Shown here piece by piece: positions 44,992 to 53,900 of a stretch of DNA of 64,000 nucleotides; positions within the stretch are counted from its first letter, which is position 1; every line of letters begins with the position of its first letter. The translations under genes were made by a program, and so were the position numbers. The DNA is from a virus, in IMG/VR virus record IMGVR_UViG_3300009086_000015, positions 1 through 64,000 of that record; one strand, given 5' to 3'. A model generated the notes under the pieces. It had not been told where the DNA came from. It did no database searches and saw only the letters and a list, made by a program, of their open reading frames with translations.

Positions 44992-45446
44992 TGGCAACAT
45001 CACTAGCAGGTAATTTTTTAGTTGAAGGAGAACCCTTTGATGTTACAAAAATTAATAAAATGCTTGTTGCTGTTCAAGAGCTTCAGGAAAAAACCTCCTC
45101 TTTAGAAAATACATTGAAGCTGCCAGATGGAAGCATAAAACAGTATATACCAGTTGTATGGGGATATAGAACAAAGCCTTTGACACTAAAAGGAACTGGT
45201 ATCTCTGGACCATTTCAAATAGATTGGGCTAATTCTCCACTAATAGCATCAGAGCAAACTTCTGATAAGCTTTCTATAGTTGCAACACTTGCCGAAGGTG
45301 GCGGAGAAGACGGAGACTACAGAATATCTTTTACTGATTCTGGAGTACCACAAATGTATGTTAAGTATGTTCCTGCAAAAGGAACCGCATCAGTAAAGAA
45401 ATCATTTAACATTATTGCATTTTATCCAAGAGAAAAACTCTCTTGA
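44991..45446 (+). CDS. Hypothetical structural protein with helix and beta domain
   Basis: 151 residues. The N-terminal 45 residues form a helix (KINKMLVAVQELQEKTSSLENTL) and the rest is beta-rich (WGYRTKPLTLKGTGISGPFQIDW). This stalk-plus-head layout fits a trimeric structural protein. It is the last gene before the promoter-terminator element and the change to replication genes. Confidence 0.65.
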   Translation: MATSLAGNFLVEGEPFDVTKINKMLVAVQELQEKTSSLENTLKLPDGSIKQYIPVVWGYRTKPLTLKGTGISGPFQIDWANSPLIASEQTSDKLSIVATLAEGGGEDGDYRISFTDSGVPQMYVKYVPAKGTASVKKSFNIIAFYPREKLS

Positions 45447-45470
45447 CATAAAGCATCAATATGCTATTAT
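45443..45470 (+). promoter_or_regulatory. Strong promoter at late/early junction
   Basis: TTGACA (45443-45448), a 16-base spacer and TATTAT (45465-45470), with TGC extended -10; -35 is a perfect consensus. A transcript would start near 45477, just before the hairpin at 45484. Confidence 0.75.
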
Positions 45471-45483
45471 TAAGTATAACCTA

Positions 45484-45507
45484 AAGTCACGTACTCGTGA
45501 CTTTTTT
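45484..45507 (+). terminator. Intrinsic terminator / attenuator
   Basis: AAGTCACG, loop TACT, CGTGACTT, then a T run (45484-45507). It lies about 7 bases past the predicted start of the promoter just upstream and 18 bases before the next gene. It ends late transcripts and could also attenuate the promoter. Confidence 0.8.
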
Positions 45508-45524
45508 ACATATTAAGGTAGAAA

Positions 45525-46325
45525 ATGAGCAACGATTTAAAATGGATGATTTCATCCGACCAGCAATTCCCGTATCAAGATGACAAGATGATTGCCCTTT
45601 GGTTTAAGGTAATGAAGTGGTTTAAGCCTGACGTTGTTGACTACCTTGGTGATACAGATGATCAAGCATGCTATAGCAAGTACACAGAAGGACGCTCAGC
45701 AGAGTTCTTGAACCTCCATAAGACCGACAGTCGAGATCTTATTGTTCCAATGATGCGCCATGAAGCAAAAGGTGCAAGAGATTTTTATACTAAGACAAGA
45801 GAGATGTTGCCAGAAGCGCAACTATTTTCAGCACTAGGAAACCACGATGTTAGAATTTTTAACTATGTAGATGCAAAGCTTCCTGATTATATTAATGAGG
45901 TCACTCCAGAAGCCCTTTGGGGATTAGATTCTTTAGGCTATGAATATATTCACTATAACGAACTACCTAAGCGCCGATTCGGAGATATACATGTACACCA
46001 CGGACTATCAATTGCAGCAACTGGTTCCGTTCGCAAGGACATGGAAGACCTACAGGTATCTTTAATTAGAGGTCACTCACACAGAATTGCATCACACCTA
46101 GTTACTTATGAGTTAAGAAACGGCGGAGAAGGTGAAACACTCCGAGGCTACGAACTAGGACATATGTGTGATGAAAAGGGCCCAGGAATGAAGTACATGC
46201 AGCACCACGACTGGCAAAAAGGATTTGCTATCGCTCACATTGTCAACGATTATCCACATATACAGATGATCCACGTGGCGCCTGATTACTCATGCGTTGT
46301 TGACGGGAAGCTGTTTACCTTATAA
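45525..46325 (+). CDS. Calcineurin-like metallophosphoesterase
   Basis: 266 residues. Motifs of the metallophosphoesterase superfamily are visible: SSDQQFP (D-x-Q in place of D-x-H), YLGDTDDQ, ALGNHDVR, and HHGLS/RGHSH near the C-terminal third. The enzyme would hydrolyse phosphomono- or phosphodiesters with two metal ions. Such genes are common in phage early regions; possible substrates are cyclic nucleotides, RNA or DNA ends. It opens the replication region, following the promoter-terminator element. The ribosome site is weak (AAGGTAGAAA). Confidence 0.85.
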   Translation: MSNDLKWMISSDQQFPYQDDKMIALWFKVMKWFKPDVVDYLGDTDDQACYSKYTEGRSAEFLNLHKTDSRDLIVPMMRHEAKGARDFYTKTREMLPEAQLFSALGNHDVRIFNYVDAKLPDYINEVTPEALWGLDSLGYEYIHYNELPKRRFGDIHVHHGLSIAATGSVRKDMEDLQVSLIRGHSHRIASHLVTYELRNGGEGETLRGYELGHMCDEKGPGMKYMQHHDWQKGFAIAHIVNDYPHIQMIHVAPDYSCVVDGKLFTL

Positions 46326-46510
46326 TGTGGTGCGGAAAATGTAATGGAAGAGTTTTTGTAGATAGAGTATTCTCTCAAAAACTACATATGGAATTATTCT
46401 GTATCATGTGCGGCAAACGCTGGATGTGCAATAAGGAAACGAGTGCTTTCGGAAAATGGCTGGAATCAAAAGAAACGGCAAACCAAAAAGCTTACGGTAT
46501 TTCTTCTTAA
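46325..46510 (+). CDS. Small zinc-ribbon protein
   Basis: 61 residues in a TAATG overlap. MWCGKCNGRV and FCIMCGKRWMCNK provide two CxxC knuckles with basic and aromatic residues around them, a likely zinc ribbon that binds nucleic acid. Such small ribbons often accompany phage replication genes. The function is not known. Confidence 0.7.
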   Translation: MWCGKCNGRVFVDRVFSQKLHMELFCIMCGKRWMCNKETSAFGKWLESKETANQKAYGISS

Positions 46511-46941
46511 ACGATAAGATACATAAGGTACTAAAGTCATCTAGATCAAAAGATGAAATGGTTGCTTGGTGCTACCCAGACAAGAAAAGAGTTATGTATT
46601 CTTATTCTCAGGTTAAAAAGAATATGGAAACCGCATACACTGTTGTAGAAGTTGCTTCTATGCTTAATAAGCATAGGGTAACTATACAAGAGTATATTTT
46701 GAATGAAAAGGTTGCTACCCCTCAAAAGATATATCCAATAGGACAACCAGATAGCGAAAATTGGTCTCAGTATATGTTTAATCAAAAGAACATACTAGAT
46801 ATACACCAGCATATCTTAGACTCAGGACACTCAAAAGAAATTCCTTCCAAAGCTGAATTGCAGGCCCTTCTCAAAAACAACTTAATATTGTATACTAAAA
46901 CAGAAGAAGGAAAGTTTGTACCAGTTTGGAGGGCGGAATAA
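46456..46941 (+). CDS. HTH DNA-binding protein
   Basis: 161 residues, its start overlapping the previous gene by 55 bases. Residues of about 61-95 (TVVEVASMLNKHRVTIQEYILNEKVATPQK) look like a MerR/excisionase-type helix-turn-helix. The rest is basic, and GHSKEIPSKAELQALL near the end is helical. It may regulate early transcription or bind an origin. The exact start is uncertain. Confidence 0.65.
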   Translation: MAGIKRNGKPKSLRYFFLNDKIHKVLKSSRSKDEMVAWCYPDKKRVMYSYSQVKKNMETAYTVVEVASMLNKHRVTIQEYILNEKVATPQKIYPIGQPDSENWSQYMFNQKNILDIHQHILDSGHSKEIPSKAELQALLKNNLILYTKTEEGKFVPVWRAE

Positions 46942-47045
46942 TGAGCAGAACAGTTTCATGCCCAGTCTGTAAAAAGGAATGGGATCTTCGTTGGGGTATA
47001 TTCGCACACGATAGTTTGTCTAGGCATATGAAGGAGCACAAATGA
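46941..47045 (+). CDS. 34-residue C2H2-type zinc-finger protein
   Basis: A short gene from ATG 46941 (TAATG overlap with the preceding gene, GGCGG upstream) to TGA 47045, which overlaps the next ATG. The product has CPVC near its start and HDSLSRHMKEH near the end, giving C-x2-C and two or three candidate His ligands in a finger of about 27 residues. Overlaps on both sides support it as a real gene, although it is very short. It may bind nucleic acid. Confidence 0.62.
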   Translation: MSRTVSCPVCKKEWDLRWGIFAHDSLSRHMKEHK

Positions 47046-47245
47046 CAACAAAGGTAAAAGTAGATTTATCGTTTACTAGAAATCTTGGTAATTACGAGAG
47101 CATCAAAATTGGCGTAGGCATTGAAGACGATGTAAGACAAGGCGAAACGGTAGATGCTGCTACAGAAAGAGTGTATGCTTTTGTTGAAAGCAAGTTAATT
47201 GAAAAAACACAAGAGGTAGAGGAAGAGCTAAAGCGTGGCAAATAG
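47042..47245 (+). CDS. Small protein upstream of helicase
   Basis: 67 residues in an ATGA overlap with the preceding short gene. It begins with a strand region (VKVDLSFTRNLGNYESIKIGVGIEDD) followed by a helix, a layout seen in small phage proteins near replication genes. No known family. Confidence 0.6.
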   Translation: MTTKVKVDLSFTRNLGNYESIKIGVGIEDDVRQGETVDAATERVYAFVESKLIEKTQEVEEELKRGK

Positions 47246-47558
47246 TAAAGAGCCATATATTCTTCTATCCCTATTTCAGAATCTATACAAAGAGAAGTAT
47301 GGGAAAGCACCTTCAATTAACAAGTTCCGTGAAAAATGGGCTATGCAAGATGTCATTGATAGTGTAGGATTTGATCGTGCAAAAGAATTACTTGAATACT
47401 ATTTTCATCTAACAAAGCACGGACACACAATCCAGTTCTTTTTGTATAACTTTGATAAGATGGACACCGTAAGAACAGAGATTGAAAAAGATAAAGCGAA
47501 GCGTCGTTTGTTACTAGAAGAAACGAAGAAGATGGTAGAGCAAGGCGGAGTAGAGTGA
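47235..47558 (+). CDS. Helicase-adjacent helical protein
   Basis: 107 residues from GTG 47235, overlapping the preceding gene by 11 bases and the helicase gene by GTGA. It is entirely helical with a charged C-terminus (EIEKDKAKRRLLLEETKKMV). Placement right before a DnaB-like helicase raises the possibility of a helicase loader or cofactor, but this is positional inference. Confidence 0.65.
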   Translation: MANSKEPYILLSLFQNLYKEKYGKAPSINKFREKWAMQDVIDSVGFDRAKELLEYYFHLTKHGHTIQFFLYNFDKMDTVRTEIEKDKAKRRLLLEETKKMVEQGGVE

Positions 47559-48817
47559 ACACAGAGGCAGAGTTAATCTCAGCAGTATGTAAGAATAAAG
47601 ACATTAGCACACTACTTGCTGATAACGTAGATGACCTATTTACTTCTCATAAAGACATTTGGGAAGGTCTAAAGTCTTACTATTATAAATTTAAAGCCGT
47701 ACCAGAAGCGGGTATCTTACAGGAAAAGTTTAAAGACTTTGAGCCATTAGATGTTAAAGGCCAAACAGGATATTATTTAGATACACTAAAGAATGAATTT
47801 ATTTCAAATAAACTAAAGACAATTATACTTCGTGCTGGTTCATCTCTTAAAGAAGATGCAGCATCAAGGGTGCTTGAAAATATGCAATCACAATTAGCTG
47901 GGCTGAGCCGATTTACAAATAACGTAAGAGACTTAGACATCACAGACTCAGAAGCAGCAATTAGGCATATGGAGTTATTAAGAGTACGATCTGCCGAGAT
48001 GGGTGGCTCCCCAGGCATCAAGACTGGTTTTGAGGCCATAGATTTAGCATACCCAACAGGTATGGCTCCAGGACACCTAATCGTCGCTATCGGCTGGCCA
48101 GGCCGTGGAAAGACATGGTTCACATCTTATCTGGCATGCAAAGCTTGGGAACAGGGCTTTAAGCCAATGATTGTCTCACTGGAAATGTCACCAGAGAATA
48201 TGCGTGATCGTATTTATACAATGCTTGGCTCTGGTTTATTTAAAGCATCTGACTTTTCTAAGGGAGATATTAACATTGATGACTTCCGTTCATGGTCTAC
48301 AAAGAAGTTTGCAGATAAGAATAGCTTTATTCTTATTTCAAACGAGGGCAACACAGAAGTAACACCAGCAACTATTCAGGGTAAGATTGACCAACATAAG
48401 CCAGACTTAGTTATCCTTGATTATCACCAGCTATTTAATGATAACAAGCGAAGTAACTCTGAAGTAGAAAGAAACAGAAATGTCTCTCGTGAGTTTAAGA
48501 TGCTAGCCGTGTCTAACAATATACCTATTATTGATATTACCGCAGCAACTGCAGATGATGTATCAGATCAAGATAATCCGCCAATGATGTCTCAGGTAGC
48601 ATGGTCAAAGGCAATTGAGTATGATGCTGATATGGCTATGGCCGTACATAGATACCCAGGAACTAACATGATTGAGATTGTTTCACGTAAGAATCGACAT
48701 GGACATGAATTTGGTTTATACTTAGATTGGGATATCAACAGAGGTATCGTCAAAGAGATTTATGAGAATCCATTCCAAAATAATGAATCACAAACCGATA
48801 AAAAGATTTCAAGTTAG
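47555..48817 (+). CDS. DnaB-like replicative helicase
   Basis: 420 residues from GTG 47555 (GTGA overlap). A helical N-terminal region (about 1-125) is followed by a RecA-fold helicase domain with Walker A GWPGRGKT at 180-187, Walker B LVILDYHQLF, and the region ITAATADDVSD. It belongs to the DnaB/gp4 hexameric helicase family and should unwind the fork 5' to 3'. The next genes encode a primase and a polymerase, so this is the replisome core. Confidence 0.88.
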   Translation: MNTEAELISAVCKNKDISTLLADNVDDLFTSHKDIWEGLKSYYYKFKAVPEAGILQEKFKDFEPLDVKGQTGYYLDTLKNEFISNKLKTIILRAGSSLKEDAASRVLENMQSQLAGLSRFTNNVRDLDITDSEAAIRHMELLRVRSAEMGGSPGIKTGFEAIDLAYPTGMAPGHLIVAIGWPGRGKTWFTSYLACKAWEQGFKPMIVSLEMSPENMRDRIYTMLGSGLFKASDFSKGDINIDDFRSWSTKKFADKNSFILISNEGNTEVTPATIQGKIDQHKPDLVILDYHQLFNDNKRSNSEVERNRNVSREFKMLAVSNNIPIIDITAATADDVSDQDNPPMMSQVAWSKAIEYDADMAMAVHRYPGTNMIEIVSRKNRHGHEFGLYLDWDINRGIVKEIYENPFQNNESQTDKKISS

Positions 48818-49073
48818 GGTTGAATTCCTAGACGACTCTGACATGGTTAGAATTAAGCATCAGTACGAAAGCATGCTTACTCACCAAATGAGAGACAAGG
48901 GGTATCTTAGGGTACTTGACATAGACACCAACTTTTCGGTAGAATTTGATGGATCAACATGGATGTTCTTAATGACACTCTATGGGACTTATGTAGGAAA
49001 GAAGACGGCATGGCGGCACGAAGCAATTACGCAAGGAAAGCTGATACCACGCAATACTCTAAGCAACACATAA
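48783..49073 (+). CDS. Small protein between helicase and primase
   Basis: About 96 residues from ATG 48783; an in-frame ATG at 48762 is also possible. It overlaps the helicase end by 35 bases and the primase start by about 64 bases. It has VEFLDDSDMVRIKHQYESMLTHQM and a strand-rich end (VLDIDTNFSVEFDGSTWMFLMTLYGTYVG) and looks like a real small fold. Overlap on both sides makes it less certain than its neighbours. Confidence 0.55.
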   Translation: MNHKPIKRFQVRVEFLDDSDMVRIKHQYESMLTHQMRDKGYLRVLDIDTNFSVEFDGSTWMFLMTLYGTYVGKKTAWRHEAITQGKLIPRNTLSNT

Positions 49074-50017
49074 AGGCAATTGTAAAAAGCCTTGGCTTAC
49101 AGGTGGCTGGTGAAACAGAGGTAGAGGTTTCTTTCTATTGCCCATTTCATTCAAACAGACATAGCGCAAGTTGTAGTATTAGCAAAACAACTGGTGCATG
49201 GCTATGCTTTAATCCATCATGTGGAGAAACTGGATCTTTGATAGAACTAGTTAAAAGAGTTTTACATAAGAATGACTTTGAAGCAATGAGATATGTTTAT
49301 TCAAAAGAGACGGAAGCGCTTGAGAATTTTGACGATGTATTAAATGAAATGTTAGAAGACAAGCCAGAGTTCGTAGAGTTTCCAGAAGAGACATTAAAGA
49401 ATCTGTATAACGATTTAATTAAAAGCGAGCAAGCAAAAGAATATTTTAAAAACAGGGGCATTGACCTTCAGTCTATTTCACATTTCTCTTTAGGGTATTC
49501 TCCAAAGCAAGACATGGTTACAGTACCAGTCCATAGCCCAGACGGAATGCCAGTCGGAATTGTTGGCAGGTCTATATCAGAAAAGAAGTTCAAGAATAGT
49601 ACTAATTTACCAAGAAGCAAAACTATGTTTAACATACACCGTGCTAAAAAAATAGGCGACCATGTTATTATTGTAGAGTCTAGCTTTGATGCAATCCGTG
49701 TCCATCAGGCTGGATTCCCCAATGTAATTGCAACTCTTGGAGGACATATATCTACAGAAAATATAGGTCTGATAAATAGATATTTTAATAAGGTGACACT
49801 TATGACAGATGCAGACCATGCTGGTCGTGAGCTTGCAAACAGCCTAGCATCAAGACTAAAGAATAAAGACCTCTTGTGGGCCTCTTATGAATATGGTAAG
49901 ATATATCCACATGATGCAAAAGATGCTGGCGACATGACCGAAGAGGAAATTAAAGCCTGTATTAAAAACGCAGTTTCCAATATTGAATATCAATCTTGGA
50001 CCCATGAAAAACAATAA
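49010..50017 (+). CDS. DnaG-type primase
   Basis: 335 residues from ATG 49010; an upstream in-frame ATG at 48959 would add 17 residues that read as shadow sequence. It has a CHC2-type zinc region (CPFHSNRHSASC and LCFNPSCGE), then a TOPRIM-like region (HVIIVESSFDAIRVHQAG, then LMTDADHAGRELA), the catalytic acidic motifs of bacterial-type primases. It should synthesise RNA primers with the neighbouring helicase. Confidence 0.86.
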   Translation: MAARSNYARKADTTQYSKQHIKAIVKSLGLQVAGETEVEVSFYCPFHSNRHSASCSISKTTGAWLCFNPSCGETGSLIELVKRVLHKNDFEAMRYVYSKETEALENFDDVLNEMLEDKPEFVEFPEETLKNLYNDLIKSEQAKEYFKNRGIDLQSISHFSLGYSPKQDMVTVPVHSPDGMPVGIVGRSISEKKFKNSTNLPRSKTMFNIHRAKKIGDHVIIVESSFDAIRVHQAGFPNVIATLGGHISTENIGLINRYFNKVTLMTDADHAGRELANSLASRLKNKDLLWASYEYGKIYPHDAKDAGDMTEEEIKACIKNAVSNIEYQSWTHEKQ

Positions 50018-50056
50018 ACAGATGGATATATACCATCAAATACAAAGGAGAAAAAT

Positions 50057-50731
50057 ATGGGAATAGTAAAAGGTCTCAAGGGACTAAATAAGGTTATGGA
50101 TGCACCTCAGCATTCAAGTGGTGACGGAGTTAAAGCACGTTGGGCAAAGCTTGAAGATGCAGAAAGCGTTAAGGTTCGTTTTCTTCAAGAGCTTGATCCA
50201 GATTCACCTACATATAATGAAAAAGCTGGACTGGGATTTATTGCAGTTGAGCACACAAATCCAAAAGATTATCGACGCAAAGCACTTTGCACAATGGAAG
50301 ATCAGGGCAAGTGCTACGGATGCGAACAACATCGCAAAGATTATAAGGCTGGCTGGAAAGGCCGTTCACGACTATACATCAATGTTCTTATTGATGACGG
50401 CAAGGAAGATCCTTATGTTGCAATTCTTTCACAAGGTTCAAGTGGAAAAACTATTACACCAACACTAATTGAATATGCTGGTGAAATGGGTTCTATCACA
50501 AACCTTATGTGGCGTATCAAGCGCTCAGGTACAAAGACAGACACAAGCTATACAATTATTCCTCTAGCAAAAGATGAGACGCCTTTTGACTCATCATCAC
50601 TTGAATTGTATGACTTAGAAACTACTGCAGTTCGTGACCTTCCTTACACAGACCAAGATTCATTCTTTGCTGGTGAGGCTGGACCACACGCAGAAGAGTC
50701 AAGCTCAGACGACTCAAGCGTTATCTGGTAA
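50057..50731 (+). CDS. Single-stranded DNA-binding protein-like
   Basis: 224 residues with an AAGGAGAA site. It has a central Cys cluster (LCTMEDQGKCYGCEQH) that may hold zinc as in T4 gp32-type proteins, a basic, aromatic central part, and an acidic, Ser-rich C-terminal tail ending in VIW, as seen in SSBs that recruit partners. It sits between primase and polymerase. Its Arg codons are CGN, unlike its neighbours, fitting high expression. It is followed by a terminator. Confidence 0.72.
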   Translation: MGIVKGLKGLNKVMDAPQHSSGDGVKARWAKLEDAESVKVRFLQELDPDSPTYNEKAGLGFIAVEHTNPKDYRRKALCTMEDQGKCYGCEQHRKDYKAGWKGRSRLYINVLIDDGKEDPYVAILSQGSSGKTITPTLIEYAGEMGSITNLMWRIKRSGTKTDTSYTIIPLAKDETPFDSSSLELYDLETTAVRDLPYTDQDSFFAGEAGPHAEESSSDDSSVIW

Positions 50732-50746
50732 AAGAAAGTAAATGTT

Positions 50747-50770
50747 GGGGCAGTCTATTGACTGCCCCTT
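50747..50770 (+). terminator. Terminator-like hairpin after SSB gene
   Basis: GGGGCAGTC, loop TATT, GACTGCCCC (50747-50768), followed by a mixed TTCATTATTT tail. The stem is perfect but the T run is poor. Its 3' arm contains the -35 box of the next promoter. Confidence 0.65.
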
Positions 50771-50786
50771 CATTATTTAGTAGAAT
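50758..50786 (+). promoter_or_regulatory. Promoter, leaderless start
   Basis: TTGACT (50758-50763), a 17-base spacer and TAGAAT (50781-50786), 6 bases before ATG 50793, with no ribosome site. The start of transcription would fall at the ATG. Confidence 0.65.
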
Positions 50787-50792
50787 GACAAC

Positions 50793-50999
50793 ATGATTAC
50801 CTACGAGATACCAGATCCATTTGAGACATTTGTTTCAAATAAGTATAAAAATTATGTAGGTGCAGTATACGATTTCTTTGCTAGAGAATGGCATATGAAA
50901 TGTGGATGCTGTAAAGAAGATTTATATGCACCAACAAAAAAGATATTAACTAAAATTAGGTTATATCATACTAGAAATGAATGCACAGGCGGATACTAA
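50793..50999 (+). CDS. Small zinc-binding protein
   Basis: 68 residues from a leaderless ATG. It has an aromatic N-terminal helix (SNKYKNYVGAVYDFFAREWHM) and then CGCCKEDL and HTRNEC, which together could bind one zinc. It overlaps the polymerase gene by TAATG, so polymerase is translated from the same RNA. It may help recruit or regulate the polymerase. Confidence 0.68.
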   Translation: MITYEIPDPFETFVSNKYKNYVGAVYDFFAREWHMKCGCCKEDLYAPTKKILTKIRLYHTRNECTGGY

Positions 51000-53900
51000 T
51001 GAGCTTTACACACCTACATGTTCACTCCTACTATTCATTAATGGATGGACTAAATTCACCTAAAGAATTATGCCAAGCAGCGTTAGATGCTGGGCAAACT
51101 GCGATTGCAATTACAGACCATGGCACTCTCTCTTCACACAGAGATATGCAGATTGCCGCAAAAGAAACTGGCATTAAGCCAATTCTTGGTGTTGAGGCGT
51201 ACATTTCTCCAACCGATAGGTTTGACAGATCTTCTAAAACAGACAAGTCTATTCAGGCCTACAACCATATTATTCTGCTAGCGAAAAATAAAAAGGGGCT
51301 GGAGAATATAAATATTCTACAAGAGCTTGCTTGGAACGAAGGCTTTTATCATAAGCCACGTATTGACAGAGAGGTTTTAAATGATTATAGCGAAGGTATT
51401 ATCGTTCTCAGCGGATGTCTTAATGGACTCATTAGTAAGGCTATCGCTAAAGGTAACATGGAGGAAGCAGAACTTCTTCTCAAAGGCTTTAAACAAACTT
51501 TCGGACAAGATTTTTACGTGGAAGTGCAATCACATAACCCTATGGAGATCAACTCCGCCCTTCTAGAATTAGCAGATAAACTTAAAATTAAAGCGGTGGC
51601 AACAGGAGATGCCCACTTTGCTAAAGAAGAAGATAGAATATTAGAAGAAGCATTATTAATCCTATCAACATCTCCAAAGGTTGATAAAGATACAGATTTT
51701 GAAATGTCTAGAAACATGAAAGATATGTTAGATAGATTTAATTATCTTTACCCAGACCGCAGAATATCATTTCAGGATATGAATCTATTTATACAATCAC
51801 GTTCAGAGATTGAAGCTGACTTTAATAAAGCTGGGATTAATCGAACAGACATCTATGAAAACACTATGGAGATTGCAGACAAGATAGGCGACTATGACTT
51901 TTATCAGGGTCTAGACCTCCTGCCAGTCCCAAAGACTGATGCTGATGAAAGACTAAGGGAGTTGGCTGAAAAGGGCTTAGAGAGGCTTCAGAAGGCTTCA
52001 GACCCTATTTATATGGAGAGGCTTGACGAAGAGCTTGGTATTATTGCTAAGAAAAATTTTGCATCATATTTCCTTGTTGTTGGAGATATGATTAATTGGG
52101 CTAAAGAGAACAATATTATGGTTGGTCCAGGCCGTGGTTCTGCTGCTGGATCTTTAGTTTGTTATACATTAGGCATTACAGATGTTGATCCAATTAAATA
52201 TGATTTATTGTTTTTTAGATTTATTAATGAGGAGCGAAATGACTTCCCAGACATTGATACAGACTTTGAAGACAGAAGAAGAAAAGAAGTTAAAGATTAT
52301 TTAAAGAAAAAGTTTAAGCATGTTGCTTCCATTTCTACATACACTTATTTTAAAGACAAGGGAGTGGTTCGAGATGCTGCTCGTGTCTTTATGGTTCCAC
52401 TTCAAGAAGTTAACCGTGCATTAAAGTCTGTAGATACATTTGAAGATTTTATCGATTCTCCAAATACAAAAGAGTTTAGACTTAGGTACCCAGAAGTTGT
52501 TTGGCTTGCTGACAGACTACGTGGCAGAATTAGATCAGTTGGAGTGCATGCTGCTGGAGTTGTTGTGGCCAAAGATGATTTGCGTAAGTTTGCCCCAGTA
52601 GAATCTCGTGAAGACTCCCAGGATAAGGTGTCAGGTAGAATTCCAGTCGTCGCATACGATATGGATACGGTTGCAGATATAGGTCTTATTAAGCTAGATG
52701 CGCTAGGTCTTAAGACTTTATCTGTGATTTCCGACACACTTCAATCAATCAAAGAAAGGCATGGGAAGACAATTAATCTTTCCGAAATGCCACTTGATGA
52801 TAAAGATGTTTATAAAATGCTTAATGACGGATACACAAAAGGCGTCTTCCAGGCAGAAGCAACCCCATACACAAATCTTTTAATCAAGATGGGGGTAGAC
52901 AAGTTTGAAGATTTAGCTGCTTCAAATGCTCTCGTTAGACCAGGAGCAATGAATACAGTTGGCGCTGCGTACATTAATCGTAAAAATGGCAACGAGGCAG
53001 TTGATTATATGCACACAATCATGAAACCTTTTACCGAGAACACATATGGTGTTATTATATATCAAGAACAAGTTATGCAGGCATGTGTACACCTAGGTGG
53101 CATGACATGGGCAGAAGCTGACAAGGTACGTAAGATTATTGGAAAGAAGAAAGATGCAAAAGAATTCGACCAGTTCAAGGATAAGTTTGTTACTGGGGCT
53201 TCAGAACACATTACTAAGAAAAAAGCAGAAGCCCTATGGCATGACTTTGAAGCTCATGCAGGTTATTCTTTTAATCGTTCCCATGCTGTTGCTTACTCTA
53301 TGCTTTCTTATTATACTGCTTGGCTCAAAACTTATTATCCTTTGGAATTTATGTTCTCGGTTCTTAAAAACGAAAATGATAAAGATGCAAGAACAGAATA
53401 TTTAATTGAGGCAAAGAGACTAGGGCTAAAAGTACTGCTTCCTCATATTAATGAATCAGATGTTTATTTTTCTTTACAGGAAAATTCTGTAAGATTTGGT
53501 TTGGCTGAAGTAAAGTTTATTTCAGACAGTATTGCAAATAAGATAATAGAAAGAAGACCTTATAATGATTACAGCGACTTCATTGATAAGGCATCGAAAA
53601 AAGGTTCTGGCATTAATAGCCGTGCTATTGCTGCTCTTAACTCCATCGGCGGTGCTGCGTTTAATGATAACAAAAGGCAAGGAAATGAAAAAGACAACTA
53701 CTACGAATACCTAGGCATTCCAACATTTAATCTTGAAGGCATTCCTCCAAGGATTAAGGCTCAAGCAAAACCAATTGAAGATTTTGACGATCTTGGTTCG
53801 TTTGTTATGTTTGGTATGGTTAAGTCTATTAAACGTGGAAATGGCTGGGCAAGAGTAGAGCTTGTAGATGAGACTGGATCTGTTGGTCTTTTTCATACAG

